Source: Caviibacter sp963550915
Lineage (GTDB): Bacteria; Fusobacteriota; Fusobacteriia; Fusobacteriales; Leptotrichiaceae
DNA: 64,000 nt
Reading direction: 5' to 3'
Assembly (NCBI GenBank): GCA_963550915.1
Contig: CAUVEB010000001.1
Span: 62,001-126,000, forward strand
Positions 17,164 through 27,174 of this stretch are shown piece by piece; positions within the stretch are counted from its first letter, which is position 1; each line of letters starts with the position of its first letter. A program made the translations under genes and the position numbers. The notes under the pieces were generated by a model, which saw only the letters and a list, made by a program, of their open reading frames with translations, was not told the DNA's origin and ran no database searches.

Positions 17164-18444
17164 ATGAAAAATACTTATGTAGTTTTAGGAACTCAGTGGG
17201 GAGATGAGGGTAAAGGTAAAATTATAGACGTTTTATCACCAAGTGCTGATTATGTTGTAAGATTTCAAGGTGGAAATAATGCAGGTCATACAGTAGTTGT
17301 TGATAATAAGAAGTTTATACTACATTTATTACCATCAGGAGTAATTAATTCAAAAGGTAAATGTATCATAGGTGCAGGTGTAGTTGTTGATATTGAAGTA
17401 TTACTTGATGAAATATCAAAACTTGAAGAACAAGGATTATCTCTTGATAATCTATATATTGATGAAAGAGCACATATAATAATGCCATATCATATATCAA
17501 TAGATAGTGCAAAAGAAGAAGCACTAGGAGAAAATAAGATAGGTACTACAAAAAGAGGTATAGGACCAGCTTATAACGATAAAATTTCAAGAAATGGTAT
17601 AAGAATGGGAGATTTACTTGAACTTTCAAGATTTAGAGATAAACTTGAATGGAATGTTGCTGAAAAAAATGATATTTTAATAAAATATGGTAAACCTACA
17701 TTTGAGATAGAAGAAATATACACTAAGTTTGTATATTTAGCTGATAAAATTAAACATAGAATAATAGATGGAGTAGTTGAGATAAATAAGGCAATAGCAA
17801 GTGGTAAAAAGGTTCTTTTTGAAGGAGCACAAGCACTTATGTTAGATATAGACTACGGTACTTATCCATATGTAACATCTTCATCACCTACAGCTGGTGG
17901 AGTCTGTGTTGGAGCAGGCGTTGCACCTTCAAAAATAAATAGAGTTTTAGGTGTAATGAAAGCATATACAACAAGAGTAGGAGAAGGACCTTTTCCTACA
18001 GAACAAGAAAATGAAATTGGAGAATTTTTAAGAAAAACAGGTTATGAATATGGTGCAACAACAGGTAGACCAAGAAGATGTGGTTGGCTTGATTTAGTAG
18101 TTGGTAAATATGCAATTTTAATTGACGGATTAACTGATATAGTTTTAACTAAATTAGATGTTTTAACTGGTTTTGATAAGATAAAAGTAGCAGTTGCCTA
18201 TGAATTAGAGGGTAAAATATATGATACATATCCAAGTCATCTTAGAAAATCAAAAAAATTAAATGTAATTTATGAAGAACTTGACGGTTGGCATGAAGAT
18301 ATTACAAAAATAAAGAACTACGAAGATTTACCTGAAAATTGTAAAAAATATATAGAGTTTATTGAAAAACACTTAGATTGTCCTATAACTATGATATCAG
18401 TAGGACCTGATAGAACACAAAATATTTATAAAGGAGAATTTTAA
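17164..18444 (+). CDS. purA: Adenylosuccinate synthase
   Basis: Joins IMP and aspartate using GTP to form adenylosuccinate. A 426-residue full-length enzyme with the GTP-binding N-terminal GTQWGDEGKGK (catalytic Asp and His), QGGNNAGHT, the GTTKRGIGPAY motif and the TTGRPRRCGWLD segment near the C-terminus. Its stop overlaps the purB start (TAATG), so translation is coupled. Confidence 0.96.
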   Translation: MKNTYVVLGTQWGDEGKGKIIDVLSPSADYVVRFQGGNNAGHTVVVDNKKFILHLLPSGVINSKGKCIIGAGVVVDIEVLLDEISKLEEQGLSLDNLYIDERAHIIMPYHISIDSAKEEALGENKIGTTKRGIGPAYNDKISRNGIRMGDLLELSRFRDKLEWNVAEKNDILIKYGKPTFEIEEIYTKFVYLADKIKHRIIDGVVEINKAIASGKKVLFEGAQALMLDIDYGTYPYVTSSSPTAGGVCVGAGVAPSKINRVLGVMKAYTTRVGEGPFPTEQENEIGEFLRKTGYEYGATTGRPRRCGWLDLVVGKYAILIDGLTDIVLTKLDVLTGFDKIKVAVAYELEGKIYDTYPSHLRKSKKLNVIYEELDGWHEDITKIKNYEDLPENCKKYIEFIEKHLDCPITMISVGPDRTQNIYKGEF

Positions 18445-19874
18445 TGTACGACAAATATGTCAATCCTTTAAATGAGAGATATGCAAGTAAAGAAATGCAG
18501 TATATTTTTTCACATGATAATAAGTTTAAAACTTGGAGAAAATTATGGTATATACTTGCTAAATCTCAAAAAGAATTAGGTATTAGTGTAATAACTGATG
18601 AAATGTTAGAAGAAATGAAAAATAACATTGATAATATTGATTATGAACTTGCAAATGAATATGAAAAAAAATTAAAACACGATGTTATGGCACATGTACA
18701 CGCTTTTTCTAGTAGTTTAAATAGTGCTAAAAAGATAGTTCATCTAGGTGTGACTTCTGCATATGTAGTAGATAATACTGATGTACTTCAAACAAAAGAG
18801 GCACTTTTACTTACAAAGAAAAGGCTTTTAAAAGTAATAAAAGAATTAAGAGATTTTGTTGATAGATATAAGGAGGTTGTATGTCTTGGATATACACATT
18901 TTCAAGCTGCACAACCAACTACAGTTGGGAAAAGAGCAAGTCTATGGCTTAATTCTTTTGTCTTAGATTTAGAACAATTAGATTTTGTACTAGATAATTT
19001 AAGATTTAGAGGTGTTAAAGGTACAACTGGAACAGGAGCAAGTTTTAAAGAGCTTTTTTTAGGTGATTATGAAAAAGCTACTGAGCTTGATAATAAGGTT
19101 ACAAAATATGCAGGTATGGATAAAAAGCAATTAGTTAGTGGACAAACCTATGATAGAAAACAAGATTCAAGAGTATTAGAGTTTTTATCACAAATAGCAC
19201 AATCTGCTATGAAGTTTACTAACGATTTTAGACTTTTACAACATTTAAAAGAGCTTGAAGAACCTTTTTCAAAAGATCAAATTGGTTCATCAGCTATGGC
19301 ATATAAAAGAAATCCTATGAAATGTGAAAGAGTATCATCACTTTCTAAGTTTGTAATAGCTAATTCACAAAATGGAGCATTTGTAAGTGGAACACAGTGG
19401 CTTGAACGTACATTAGATGATTCAGCAAATAAAAGACTTTCATTACCACAGTCATTTTTAGCTATAGACAGTATATTGATACTTATACAAAATATTGTAA
19501 AAGATGCTGTTGTATATGAAAATATGATAAGAAAAAACCTTATGCTTGAACTACCTTATATGATAACTGAAAATATATTAATGGAAGCAGTAAAAAAAGG
19601 ACAAGATAGACAAGAAATGCATGAAGTTATAAGGCAGTTATCAATGAGAGCAACAAAAGAAATAAAGTATGAAGGTAAAGAAAACCACCTTATAACATAT
19701 ATATTAGAAGATGAAAGAATAGATATATCTAAAAAAGAAATGGACGATTTATTAGATCCTGAAAAATATTGTGGTTTTGCTGTAGAACAATGTATAGACT
19801 ATATAAAATACGTTGATGATAATATATTGAAAAAAAGTGAAATTGATTTAAATGACGAGGAAGTTCTAATATGA
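18444..19874 (+). CDS. purB: Adenylosuccinate lyase
   Basis: Splits adenylosuccinate to AMP and fumarate. A 476-residue fumarase/aspartase-superfamily enzyme with DVMAHVHAF (His of the active site), GVTSAYVVDNTD, HFQAAQPTTVGKR, and the superfamily signature SSAMAYKRNPMKCE (about residue 280) carrying the catalytic Ser loop. It follows purA and overlaps the thiolase gene by 4 bases (ATGA), bridging the purine block to the mevalonate genes. Confidence 0.95.
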   Translation: MYDKYVNPLNERYASKEMQYIFSHDNKFKTWRKLWYILAKSQKELGISVITDEMLEEMKNNIDNIDYELANEYEKKLKHDVMAHVHAFSSSLNSAKKIVHLGVTSAYVVDNTDVLQTKEALLLTKKRLLKVIKELRDFVDRYKEVVCLGYTHFQAAQPTTVGKRASLWLNSFVLDLEQLDFVLDNLRFRGVKGTTGTGASFKELFLGDYEKATELDNKVTKYAGMDKKQLVSGQTYDRKQDSRVLEFLSQIAQSAMKFTNDFRLLQHLKELEEPFSKDQIGSSAMAYKRNPMKCERVSSLSKFVIANSQNGAFVSGTQWLERTLDDSANKRLSLPQSFLAIDSILILIQNIVKDAVVYENMIRKNLMLELPYMITENILMEAVKKGQDRQEMHEVIRQLSMRATKEIKYEGKENHLITYILEDERIDISKKEMDDLLDPEKYCGFAVEQCIDYIKYVDDNILKKSEIDLNDEEVLI

Positions 19875-20983
19875 ATAAGGTAGTAGTAGTTAGTGCATAT
19901 AGAACAGCAATAGGAGTATATAAAAAAACTTTTGCAGATAAAGATATAGTAATTATGGCATCTAAAATTGTAGAACATATAATGAAGACAACAAAGTTAT
20001 CAAATGATAGTATAGATGAAGTTATACTTGGTAATGTCTTGCAAGCAAATAGAGGTCAAAATATAGCAAGACAAGTTGCACTTAAATCTGGGCTTGATAT
20101 AAAAACAAGTGCATACACTGTTAATATGGTGTGTGGTTCAGGTATGAAGTCAATAATATTAGGTGTAAATTCAATAATGTCAAGTGAAAATGAAATAGTA
20201 TTAGTTGGAGGTTTAGAACATATGAGTTCAACTCCTATGAGTACTATTTTAAAAGATGGTTTAACTGATTCGATATATGATATACATATGGGAATAACTG
20301 CTGAAAATATAGGAAAAAGATATATGTTTAGCAGAGAAGAGCTTGATAATTATGCACTTTTAAGTCAACAAAAAGCTACAAAAGCTATTGAAGACGGTAA
20401 GTTTAAAGATGAGATAGTTGAAATTTTTGAAGTATCACAAGATGAATTTGTAAGAAAAAATCAAAAAATAGAAGAACTAGAAAAATTAAAACCTGCATTT
20501 ATAGAAAATGGTCTTGTAACAGCAGGTAATTGCACTGGTATTAATGACGGAGTCGCAATGTTACTTTTAATGACTGAGCAAAAAGCAAAAGAGCTTAATC
20601 TTGAAATATTAGCATATATTAGCTCATATGCAAGTGCAGGTCTTGATCCAAGATATATGGGATTAGGGCCTATATTTTCAACTAGAAAATTACTTGATAA
20701 GAGTAATATAAATATTAAAGATATTGATTTATTTGAAATAAACGAAGCTTTTGCAACTCAAACCCTTGCAGTTATAAAAGAGCTTAATCTTGATGTTGAT
20801 AAGGTAAATGTAAATGGCGGAGCTATTGCATTAGGACATCCTATTGGTGCAAGTGGAAGTAGAATAGTTGTAAGCTTAATACATGAAATGAAAAAAAGAA
20901 ATTCAAAATCAGGACTTGCCAGTCTTTGCGTAGGTGGAGGTCAAGGAGTTTCAATATTACTTACTAGAGGAGAACTTAAATGA
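19871..20983 (+). CDS. Acetyl-CoA C-acetyltransferase (thiolase), first mevalonate step
   Basis: Condenses two acetyl-CoA to acetoacetyl-CoA. The 370-residue thiolase has the nucleophilic Cys in NMVCGSGMKS (about 85-92), the catalytic His in GGAIALGHPIGASGSR, and the second Cys in SLCVGGGQG (usually CIGGGMG or similar). It stands directly before mvaS, so it supplies the HMG-CoA synthase. In lactic bacteria this activity is fused to HMG-CoA reductase (MvaE); here it is a separate protein. Overlaps mvaS by 4 bases. Confidence 0.93.
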   Translation: MNKVVVVSAYRTAIGVYKKTFADKDIVIMASKIVEHIMKTTKLSNDSIDEVILGNVLQANRGQNIARQVALKSGLDIKTSAYTVNMVCGSGMKSIILGVNSIMSSENEIVLVGGLEHMSSTPMSTILKDGLTDSIYDIHMGITAENIGKRYMFSREELDNYALLSQQKATKAIEDGKFKDEIVEIFEVSQDEFVRKNQKIEELEKLKPAFIENGLVTAGNCTGINDGVAMLLLMTEQKAKELNLEILAYISSYASAGLDPRYMGLGPIFSTRKLLDKSNINIKDIDLFEINEAFATQTLAVIKELNLDVDKVNVNGGAIALGHPIGASGSRIVVSLIHEMKKRNSKSGLASLCVGGGQGVSILLTRGELK

Positions 20984-22122
20984 AAATTGGAATAGATAAG
21001 ATTGGTATGTCAATACCCAGTTTATATCTTGATATTGTTGATTTAGCACATAGTAGAGCTGTAGATGAAAATAAATTCTTAATAGGTTTAGGTCAAGAAA
21101 AAATGGCAATAACATCTGTAACACAAGACATTGTAACACTTGGAGCTACAGCATGTGAAAAAATATTAAATGAAGATGATAAAAAAAATATAGATATGGT
21201 AATAGTAGGAACTGAAACAGGTATTGACTATTCAAAAGCATCTTCTGTTATTATAAAAGATATGTTAGGTATAAATGATTTTTCAAGATGTATTGAAATA
21301 AAAGAGGCTTGTTATGGTGCAACTGCCGGTATTCAAATGGCATATTCACATATACTAAGAAATCCAGAAAGCAAAGTACTTGTAATAGCAAGTGATATTG
21401 CAAAGTATGGTATAAATTCAAGTGGAGAATCAACTCAAGGAGCAGGAGCTATAGCTCTTTTAATTACAAAAAATCCTAGAATACTGGAAATTGAAACTGA
21501 CTGTGTATATTACACAAAAGATATTTATGATTTTTATAGACCTAATAATGAGATTTATCCTTTAGTTGACGGTGTTTTATCAAAAAATACTTATCTAAGT
21601 TTTTTAGATAAAGTTTTTAATAGATATTTAGATAAGTATAGTAAAAATATATCAGATTTTTCTGCTATATGTTTTCATATACCATATCCTAAATTAGGGT
21701 ATAAAGGTCTTATGCAAATAGCACCAGAAAATGAAAAATTAGAAAAAGAATTTAATAATTCTGTAATATACAATAAAAAAATAGGTAATATTTATACTGG
21801 CTCTATATTTTTAAGTTTTCTATCACTTATTGAAAATTCAAATACGATAAAATCTGGGGACAGAATAGGTTTTTATAGCTATGGTTCAGGAGCTGTAGCA
21901 GAATTTTTTTCAGGGATATTAGTTGAAGGTTATGAAAAATTACTTGATATAGAAAATAATAAGAAAATGTTAGAAAACAGAAAAAGATTAAGCATAGATG
22001 AATATGAAAAGATATTCTTTGAAAAAATAGAAGAAAACAAAGAATATGAAAATATATATAACGATAAAATATGGTTTAAAGGTATATTTAATAGAAAAAG
22101 AGAGTATGTGAAAGAAAAATGA
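20980..22122 (+). CDS. mvaS: Hydroxymethylglutaryl-CoA synthase
   Basis: Adds acetyl-CoA to acetoacetyl-CoA to give HMG-CoA. A 380-residue bacterial-type HMGS: starts KIGIDKIGMSIPSLYLD, nucleophilic Cys in EACYGATAGIQMA (about residue 110), and the His in CFHIPYPKLGYKGL. The acid/base Glu is expected near GLGQEKMA. It overlaps both neighbours by 4 bases. The C-terminal region SYGSGAVAEFFSG is family-typical. Confidence 0.95.
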   Translation: MKIGIDKIGMSIPSLYLDIVDLAHSRAVDENKFLIGLGQEKMAITSVTQDIVTLGATACEKILNEDDKKNIDMVIVGTETGIDYSKASSVIIKDMLGINDFSRCIEIKEACYGATAGIQMAYSHILRNPESKVLVIASDIAKYGINSSGESTQGAGAIALLITKNPRILEIETDCVYYTKDIYDFYRPNNEIYPLVDGVLSKNTYLSFLDKVFNRYLDKYSKNISDFSAICFHIPYPKLGYKGLMQIAPENEKLEKEFNNSVIYNKKIGNIYTGSIFLSFLSLIENSNTIKSGDRIGFYSYGSGAVAEFFSGILVEGYEKLLDIENNKKMLENRKRLSIDEYEKIFFEKIEENKEYENIYNDKIWFKGIFNRKREYVKEK

Positions 22123-23363
22123 GTGACTTCAAAGGATTTTATAATAAAAGCAGAAATGACAGAATAGAAATATTATATAAAAACAACATGATATCTAAGA
22201 CATCATATAAATACTTAATGGATTCTAAAGTACTAAGTAATGATATTGCAGGTCAAATGGTTGAAAACCAATTAAGTGTATATGGAGTTCCTTTTGCAGT
22301 AGCTACAAACTTTTTAATAAATGGTAAAGAGTATATAATACCTATGGCTATTGAAGAACCGTCAGTAGTTGCAGCAGCTAGTAATGCGGCTAAAATAATG
22401 GCAAATTCTGGTGGTATAATAACTTCTATGGATAAAAGATATATGATAGGTCAAATCGCTTATTATAATATAAAAGATTTTGAAATTTCAAAAAATAAAA
22501 TAATTGATATAGAAGAAAAATTAATTAAAGTTGCAAATCTATCACATGAAAGTATAGTTAAATTAGGTGGAGGAGCAAGAAAAATAGAAATAGCTAAAAA
22601 AGATGAGTTTTTAGTTATCTATTTATATGTAGATGTATTAGATGCAATGGGTGCTAATATAATAAATACTATGTTAGAAGCAATTGCACCAATAATAGCA
22701 CAAGAAATAAATGCAACAAGACTTATGGGGATAATTTCAAATTATTCTACAAGCTCTATAGCTAAAGCAAGCTGTAAAATAAAAATGGAACAAGAATTAG
22801 GAGAAAAAATAGAAAAAGCATATTTATTTGCAAAAGCTGATATATATCGTGCTGTAACAAATAATAAAGGAATATTTAACGGTATAGATGCACTAGCACT
22901 TGCAACAGGTAATGACTGGAGAAGTATAGAAGCTTGTGGCAATTCATATGCATGTAAGAATGGCAGATATATGCCGCTTACAAAGTGGGAATATAAAGAC
23001 GGATACTTATATGGTGATTTAGAACTAGCTATACCTATTGCTACAGTTGGTGGATCTATAAAACTAAATGAACTTTCTAAAATATCACTTGAAATACTAG
23101 AAAATCCAGATGCTAATATGCTATCACAAATAGCAGTTGCACTAGGACTTTCACAAAATTTTGCAGCCCTTAAAGCCTTAGTAACAGACGGTATACAAAA
23201 AGGTCATATGAAATTACAAGCAAAATCAGTTGCACTTTTTGCAGGAGCTAATGCTGATGAAGTAAGTATAGTGGCGGATAAAATGGTATCAGAATCAAAA
23301 ATAGATATAGAAAATGCAAGAAAAATATTAAATGAGGTAAGAGAAAATGTTAGCTCATGCTAA
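22119..23363 (+). CDS. mvaA: Hydroxymethylglutaryl-CoA reductase, class II (degradative-type fold)
   Basis: Reduces HMG-CoA to mevalonate with two NAD(P)H. It is 414 residues and has the class II signatures: N-terminal GFYNKSRNDRI, the substrate Glu in IEEPSVVAAASNAAK, DAMGANIINT, the catalytic Asp in TGNDWRSIEA and the C-terminal catalytic His in QKGHMKLQA. No membrane anchor. It overlaps the mevalonate kinase gene by 17 bases. Confidence 0.95.
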   Translation: MSDFKGFYNKSRNDRIEILYKNNMISKTSYKYLMDSKVLSNDIAGQMVENQLSVYGVPFAVATNFLINGKEYIIPMAIEEPSVVAAASNAAKIMANSGGIITSMDKRYMIGQIAYYNIKDFEISKNKIIDIEEKLIKVANLSHESIVKLGGGARKIEIAKKDEFLVIYLYVDVLDAMGANIINTMLEAIAPIIAQEINATRLMGIISNYSTSSIAKASCKIKMEQELGEKIEKAYLFAKADIYRAVTNNKGIFNGIDALALATGNDWRSIEACGNSYACKNGRYMPLTKWEYKDGYLYGDLELAIPIATVGGSIKLNELSKISLEILENPDANMLSQIAVALGLSQNFAALKALVTDGIQKGHMKLQAKSVALFAGANADEVSIVADKMVSESKIDIENARKILNEVRENVSSC

Positions 23364-24165
23364 GGTAATTTTATTTGGAGAGCATAGTGTAGTATATGGC
23401 AAAAAAGCAGTTGCAATGCCTATAAAAAACATGAATATAGATATAGAAATTCTAGATGAATATATTTATGAAAATGAGCATACTAAGTTTATAAAACAAT
23501 ATATTATTGATAAATACAATATGAATAATTTTTATATTAAAATAAAATCAAATATACCTATATCAAAAGGTCTTGGTTCAAGTGCAGCCCTTGCTTTAGC
23601 AATAGCAAAAAAGCTTAAAAGCATAAATGATAATATTGATATAGATGATATAGTACATATTTCTGAAAAAAAAGCACATAAAAATCCTAGTGGTATTGAT
23701 AGCATAGTAGTATCTCAAGATAAAAGTATAATTTTTGAAAAAGGAAAAGATATACAAAATATTGATATATCACTTAATGCTTATCTAGTAATATTTGATA
23801 GTGAAATTTCAAGCAGTACAAAAGAAGCTGTAGAACATGTAAAAAATAGTAATAGAATGGATGTAATTGAAAAATTAGGGAAAATTACAGAAAAAGCTAT
23901 AATCAGTATAAATAATAAGAATGTGTATGAAGTTGGAAGACTTTTTAATAAAACTCAAGAATTATTAAAAGAATTAGGACTTAGTACTACATATATTGAT
24001 TATATGATAAAAAATATTAATTATTACAGTTTAGGTTCTAAAATAACAGGTTCTGGCATGGGAGGCTGTGTTATTGCACTTTGTAAAAATAAAGAAAAAG
24101 TAACAAAACTTATCAAACAAATGAGAAAAAAAGGAGTAAAATTAGTATGTGTTACGAAGATATGA
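23347..24165 (+). CDS. Mevalonate kinase
   Basis: Phosphorylates mevalonate to 5-phosphomevalonate. A 272-residue GHMP kinase with motif 1 GEHSVVYGKKAVAMP at the N-terminus, motif 2 (ATP loop) PISKGLGSSAALALA (about 75-90) and motif 3 ITGSGMGGCVIAL near the C-terminus. The HKNPSGIDS segment carries the catalytic Asp. The length is short for mevalonate kinases (about 290-310), but all three motifs are present. Usual symbols are mvk or mvaK1. Confidence 0.9.
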   Translation: MLAHAKVILFGEHSVVYGKKAVAMPIKNMNIDIEILDEYIYENEHTKFIKQYIIDKYNMNNFYIKIKSNIPISKGLGSSAALALAIAKKLKSINDNIDIDDIVHISEKKAHKNPSGIDSIVVSQDKSIIFEKGKDIQNIDISLNAYLVIFDSEISSSTKEAVEHVKNSNRMDVIEKLGKITEKAIISINNKNVYEVGRLFNKTQELLKELGLSTTYIDYMIKNINYYSLGSKITGSGMGGCVIALCKNKEKVTKLIKQMRKKGVKLVCVTKI

Positions 24166-25055
24166 GTGTAGCATATATGAATATTGCAATTGTAAAATAC
24201 TGGGGTAAGAAAGAATACAATCCATATTTAATACCACTTGTACCTAGTATTTCATATAGAGCAGAGCATTTATATACAAAAACAAAAATAGTATTATCTA
24301 ATAAAGATGAATTTTATTTAAATGATACACTACAAGATGAAAAAGAAAGTGAAAAAATATTTTCATACATAAATAAGATAGTTACAAATAGAACTAAAAA
24401 GATTAAAATTGTAAGCTATAATATAATGCCTACAGCAGCAGGTCTTGCATCTAGTTCTTCAGCATACAGTGCATTAATTATGGAGCTTAATAAGTTTTTT
24501 TCTTTAAATCTTAGTGTAAAAGAAATGGCAAAATTAGCAAGCATAGGTTCAGGTTCTGCTGGCCGTTCTTTTTACAACTTATCTGCTTTTGATGAAAAAG
24601 GAGAAATATACGAATTACATACAAACTTAAATCTTAAAATGGCTGCAATAATCTTGTCTTCTTCTAAGAAAAGTATAAGTAGCAGAAAAGCAATGGAGCT
24701 TTGTGTTAAAACTTCTCCATTCATTGATGAGTGGGTAAAAATAGGTAAAAAATCATTTGAAGATATGAAAATAGCACTAAACAAAGATGATTTTGATACA
24801 GTAGGTAAGATAATGGAAACTAATACCATGTTTATGCATAAAACTATGATAACATCAACACCTTCTTTTACGTATCTAACAGACGAAAGCTATGACTGTA
24901 TTGAGTATATAAAAAAATTAAGATTAAATGGTCTTAAAGTATATTTTACAACTGATGCAGGTCCAAATGTTAAAGTCTTATACCTAAAAGAAGATGAAGA
25001 AGAAGTAATTAAAAAATTAAAAGAAAAATACAAAGAAAAAGTAGTAAAATGTTAA
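24147..25055 (+). CDS. mvaD: Diphosphomevalonate decarboxylase
   Basis: ATP-dependent decarboxylation of diphosphomevalonate to isopentenyl diphosphate. The 302-residue GHMP protein has NIAIVKYWGKK, the substrate loop PTAAGLASSSSAYSAL, GSGSAGRSFY (usually GSGSACRS) and the catalytic Asp in TTDAGPN. The ATG at 24147 has AAGGAG 10 bases upstream; an ATG at 24162 that makes an ATGA overlap with the previous stop is an alternative. It precedes phosphomevalonate kinase in gene order although it acts after it. Confidence 0.93.
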   Translation: MCYEDMSVAYMNIAIVKYWGKKEYNPYLIPLVPSISYRAEHLYTKTKIVLSNKDEFYLNDTLQDEKESEKIFSYINKIVTNRTKKIKIVSYNIMPTAAGLASSSSAYSALIMELNKFFSLNLSVKEMAKLASIGSGSAGRSFYNLSAFDEKGEIYELHTNLNLKMAAIILSSSKKSISSRKAMELCVKTSPFIDEWVKIGKKSFEDMKIALNKDDFDTVGKIMETNTMFMHKTMITSTPSFTYLTDESYDCIEYIKKLRLNGLKVYFTTDAGPNVKVLYLKEDEEEVIKKLKEKYKEKVVKC

Positions 25056-25067
25056 TTGAGGTTAATT

Positions 25068-25958
25068 ATGATAGTTAAAGCACCATCAAAACTATATATT
25101 AGTGGAGAATATGCCGTATTAAATAAAGGAAGTTATGCTGTAATAGCATCAATTCCTAAATATACTTATCTTGAAATAACAAAAAGTGATACAGAAAAGG
25201 TAATTTCAAATATTGAGGATAAAGATAATATACTTAAATATGCAAGGCAAGTTGCTTTCTTGTATGTAGGAAAATATGAAACATTTGAATATAGATATTC
25301 AACTGATTTATATCATAATAATATAAAATTAGGACTAGGTTCATCTGCAAGTGTAGTGGTAGTTACGATAAAGGCAATACTTGAATACTACAAAGCACAA
25401 TATACAAAAGATGAGCTATTTTTGCTATCTGTAAAAGCTCTTAAAATGGCAAATATAAAGGGATCAATGGGAGATGTTGCGTGTATTTGCTACGATGACT
25501 TAATACTGTATAAATCAATAGATTTAGAAAATTTAGATTATGAAATAAGAAAAATAAATTTAAAAGAACATTTAAATATAAAGGCTATTTGGACAGGAGT
25601 ACCTGTTAGCACATCAAATCAAATAAAAGATATGAATAATATAATGAAAACAAAAGAATTTACTAAATTTAATGAAATATCAAATAGACTTACACTAAAA
25701 TTAGTAAATATTTTTGAAAATGGTAATGACGAAGATATAAGTAAGGTAATAGAAGAGCTTGTAAGTAATCTTAGGTATTTTGAAAAAATTTCAAATATTA
25801 AAATATATAATGATAAGATTGATAATATAATAAGTAATAATGTTAATTGCAAAACAAGTGGTGCAGGATTAGGAGATTTTTTAATATCTTTAACATTTGA
25901 CAAATTAAAAAATATAAAAAAAGATGAGTTAAAATATAATATTGATTTTGTATATTAG
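25068..25958 (+). CDS. Phosphomevalonate kinase
   Basis: Converts 5-phosphomevalonate to the diphosphate. A GHMP kinase of 296 residues: APSKLYISGEYAVL, KLGLGSSASVVV, and SGAGLGDF near the C-terminus (usually SGAGGGD). I start at ATG 25068, which has GAGG six bases upstream; a TTG at 25056 is in frame but lies closer to the previous stop. The family is the bacterial MvaK2 type. Usual symbols are pmk or mvaK2. Confidence 0.9.
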   Translation: MIVKAPSKLYISGEYAVLNKGSYAVIASIPKYTYLEITKSDTEKVISNIEDKDNILKYARQVAFLYVGKYETFEYRYSTDLYHNNIKLGLGSSASVVVVTIKAILEYYKAQYTKDELFLLSVKALKMANIKGSMGDVACICYDDLILYKSIDLENLDYEIRKINLKEHLNIKAIWTGVPVSTSNQIKDMNNIMKTKEFTKFNEISNRLTLKLVNIFENGNDEDISKVIEELVSNLRYFEKISNIKIYNDKIDNIISNNVNCKTSGAGLGDFLISLTFDKLKNIKKDELKYNIDFVY

Positions 25959-25966
25959 GAGTAATT

Positions 25967-26905
25967 ATGAAAAAAGAAGAACATATCAAATATGCTTTAA
26001 TGCAAAGTAAAAGAAATAATTCATTAGAAAGTATAAGGCTTAAATATCATTCTATACCAAATGTGAATATACAAGATGTAGATATAAGTACTAAATTTTG
26101 TGGTTTAACTCATAAAATACCCTTTTATATAAACGCAATAACTGGTGGAGAATTAATATCAAATAATATAAATAAAAGACTTGAATATATATCAAAAAAA
26201 CTAGGGATATTTATGTTTTCAGGCTCATATAGTCCAGCACTTAAAAAAGATTTTTATTATTATCCTAAAAATTTAGGAGTTAATATAGGTGCAGATAAAA
26301 ATGTAGAAAATATAAAAAAAGCTGTTAATAATACAAATGCTAAAATTTTACAAATACATGTAAATCCAATACAAGAATTTATGATGATAAATGGAGATAT
26401 AAATTTTAGTATGTGGGAAGAGAATATAAGTGAAGCAGTAGAGCAAATAAAAATCCCTATTATTCTAAAAGAAACTGGTTTTGGTATGGGTGATGAAACG
26501 TTTTTAAAGGCAATTTCACTTGGTATAAAAACAGTTGATATAAGTGGTAAGGGAGGAACAGATTTTTCATATATTGAAGATATGAGAAGTTCTAAAAATA
26601 GAAGCTACTTATATAATATCGGATATAGCACAAAAGATAGTTTACTTATAAGTCAAAAATATCAAGACAAGCTTGAAATACTTGCAAGTGGTGGGATAGA
26701 AAATCCACTTGATATAGTAAAATGTCTATCTCTTGGAGCAAAGGCTGTAGGTATATCATACTATATTTTAAAACTATTATATGAAAAAGAAGATGATGAG
26801 ATAATAGAAATTTTAAAAGAATGGATATATGAAATAAAAGCAATAATGGCGATAACAAATTCAAAAAATATAAAAGAATTAAATGGAAAATGGGAGGAAA
26901 TATGA
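25967..26905 (+). CDS. fni: Type 2 isopentenyl-diphosphate delta-isomerase (FMN-dependent)
   Basis: Interconverts IPP and DMAPP with FMN and NADPH. The 312-residue TIM-barrel protein has HSIPNVN, INAITGGE, VNPIQEF (around 125) and KETGFGM, DISGKGGTDF and ILASGGIENPLDIVK, the FMN-binding signature of type 2 IDI. SGSYSPAL replaces the usual GSQR-like stretch. It completes the pathway from acetyl-CoA; its stop overlaps the groES start (ATGA). Confidence 0.93.
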   Translation: MKKEEHIKYALMQSKRNNSLESIRLKYHSIPNVNIQDVDISTKFCGLTHKIPFYINAITGGELISNNINKRLEYISKKLGIFMFSGSYSPALKKDFYYYPKNLGVNIGADKNVENIKKAVNNTNAKILQIHVNPIQEFMMINGDINFSMWEENISEAVEQIKIPIILKETGFGMGDETFLKAISLGIKTVDISGKGGTDFSYIEDMRSSKNRSYLYNIGYSTKDSLLISQKYQDKLEILASGGIENPLDIVKCLSLGAKAVGISYYILKLLYEKEDDEIIEILKEWIYEIKAIMAITNSKNIKELNGKWEEI

Positions 26906-27174
26906 GATTAAAACCATTAGGAGACAGAATATTAGTAAAAGTAGTGGCTGAAATTACAAAAACAAAAAGTGGAATAATACTATCAGATTCTTCAACAAAA
27001 CAAGATATATATACTGCAAAGGTTATTGAAGTATCAGATGAAGTTAAAAATATTTTAAAAGATGATACTGTTATTTTTTCTAAATTTAAAGGAGAAAATA
27101 TAAGAATAGATGAAGTGGAATATATCATCATTGAAACAAAAGATATTTTAGCAAAGGAGAAGATAGATGAGTAA
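26902..27174 (+). CDS. groES: Co-chaperonin GroES
   Basis: Forms the heptameric lid on GroEL. A 90-residue protein starting MRLKPLGDRILVK. The mobile loop KTKSGIILSDSS is present; the C-terminal KFKGENIRIDEVEYIIIETKDILA is typical. I use ATG 26902 (GGGAGG upstream) rather than the in-frame codon at 26890. There is no room for a promoter or a CIRCE operator before it: its start overlaps the fni stop. Confidence 0.94.
   Translation: MRLKPLGDRILVKVVAEITKTKSGIILSDSSTKQDIYTAKVIEVSDEVKNILKDDTVIFSKFKGENIRIDEVEYIIIETKDILAKEKIDE

Noticed and set aside
26646..27131. Open frame of 161 codons on the minus strand
   Set aside because: Antisense to fni and groES; hydrophobic runs reflect the reverse complement of AT-rich coding sequence.
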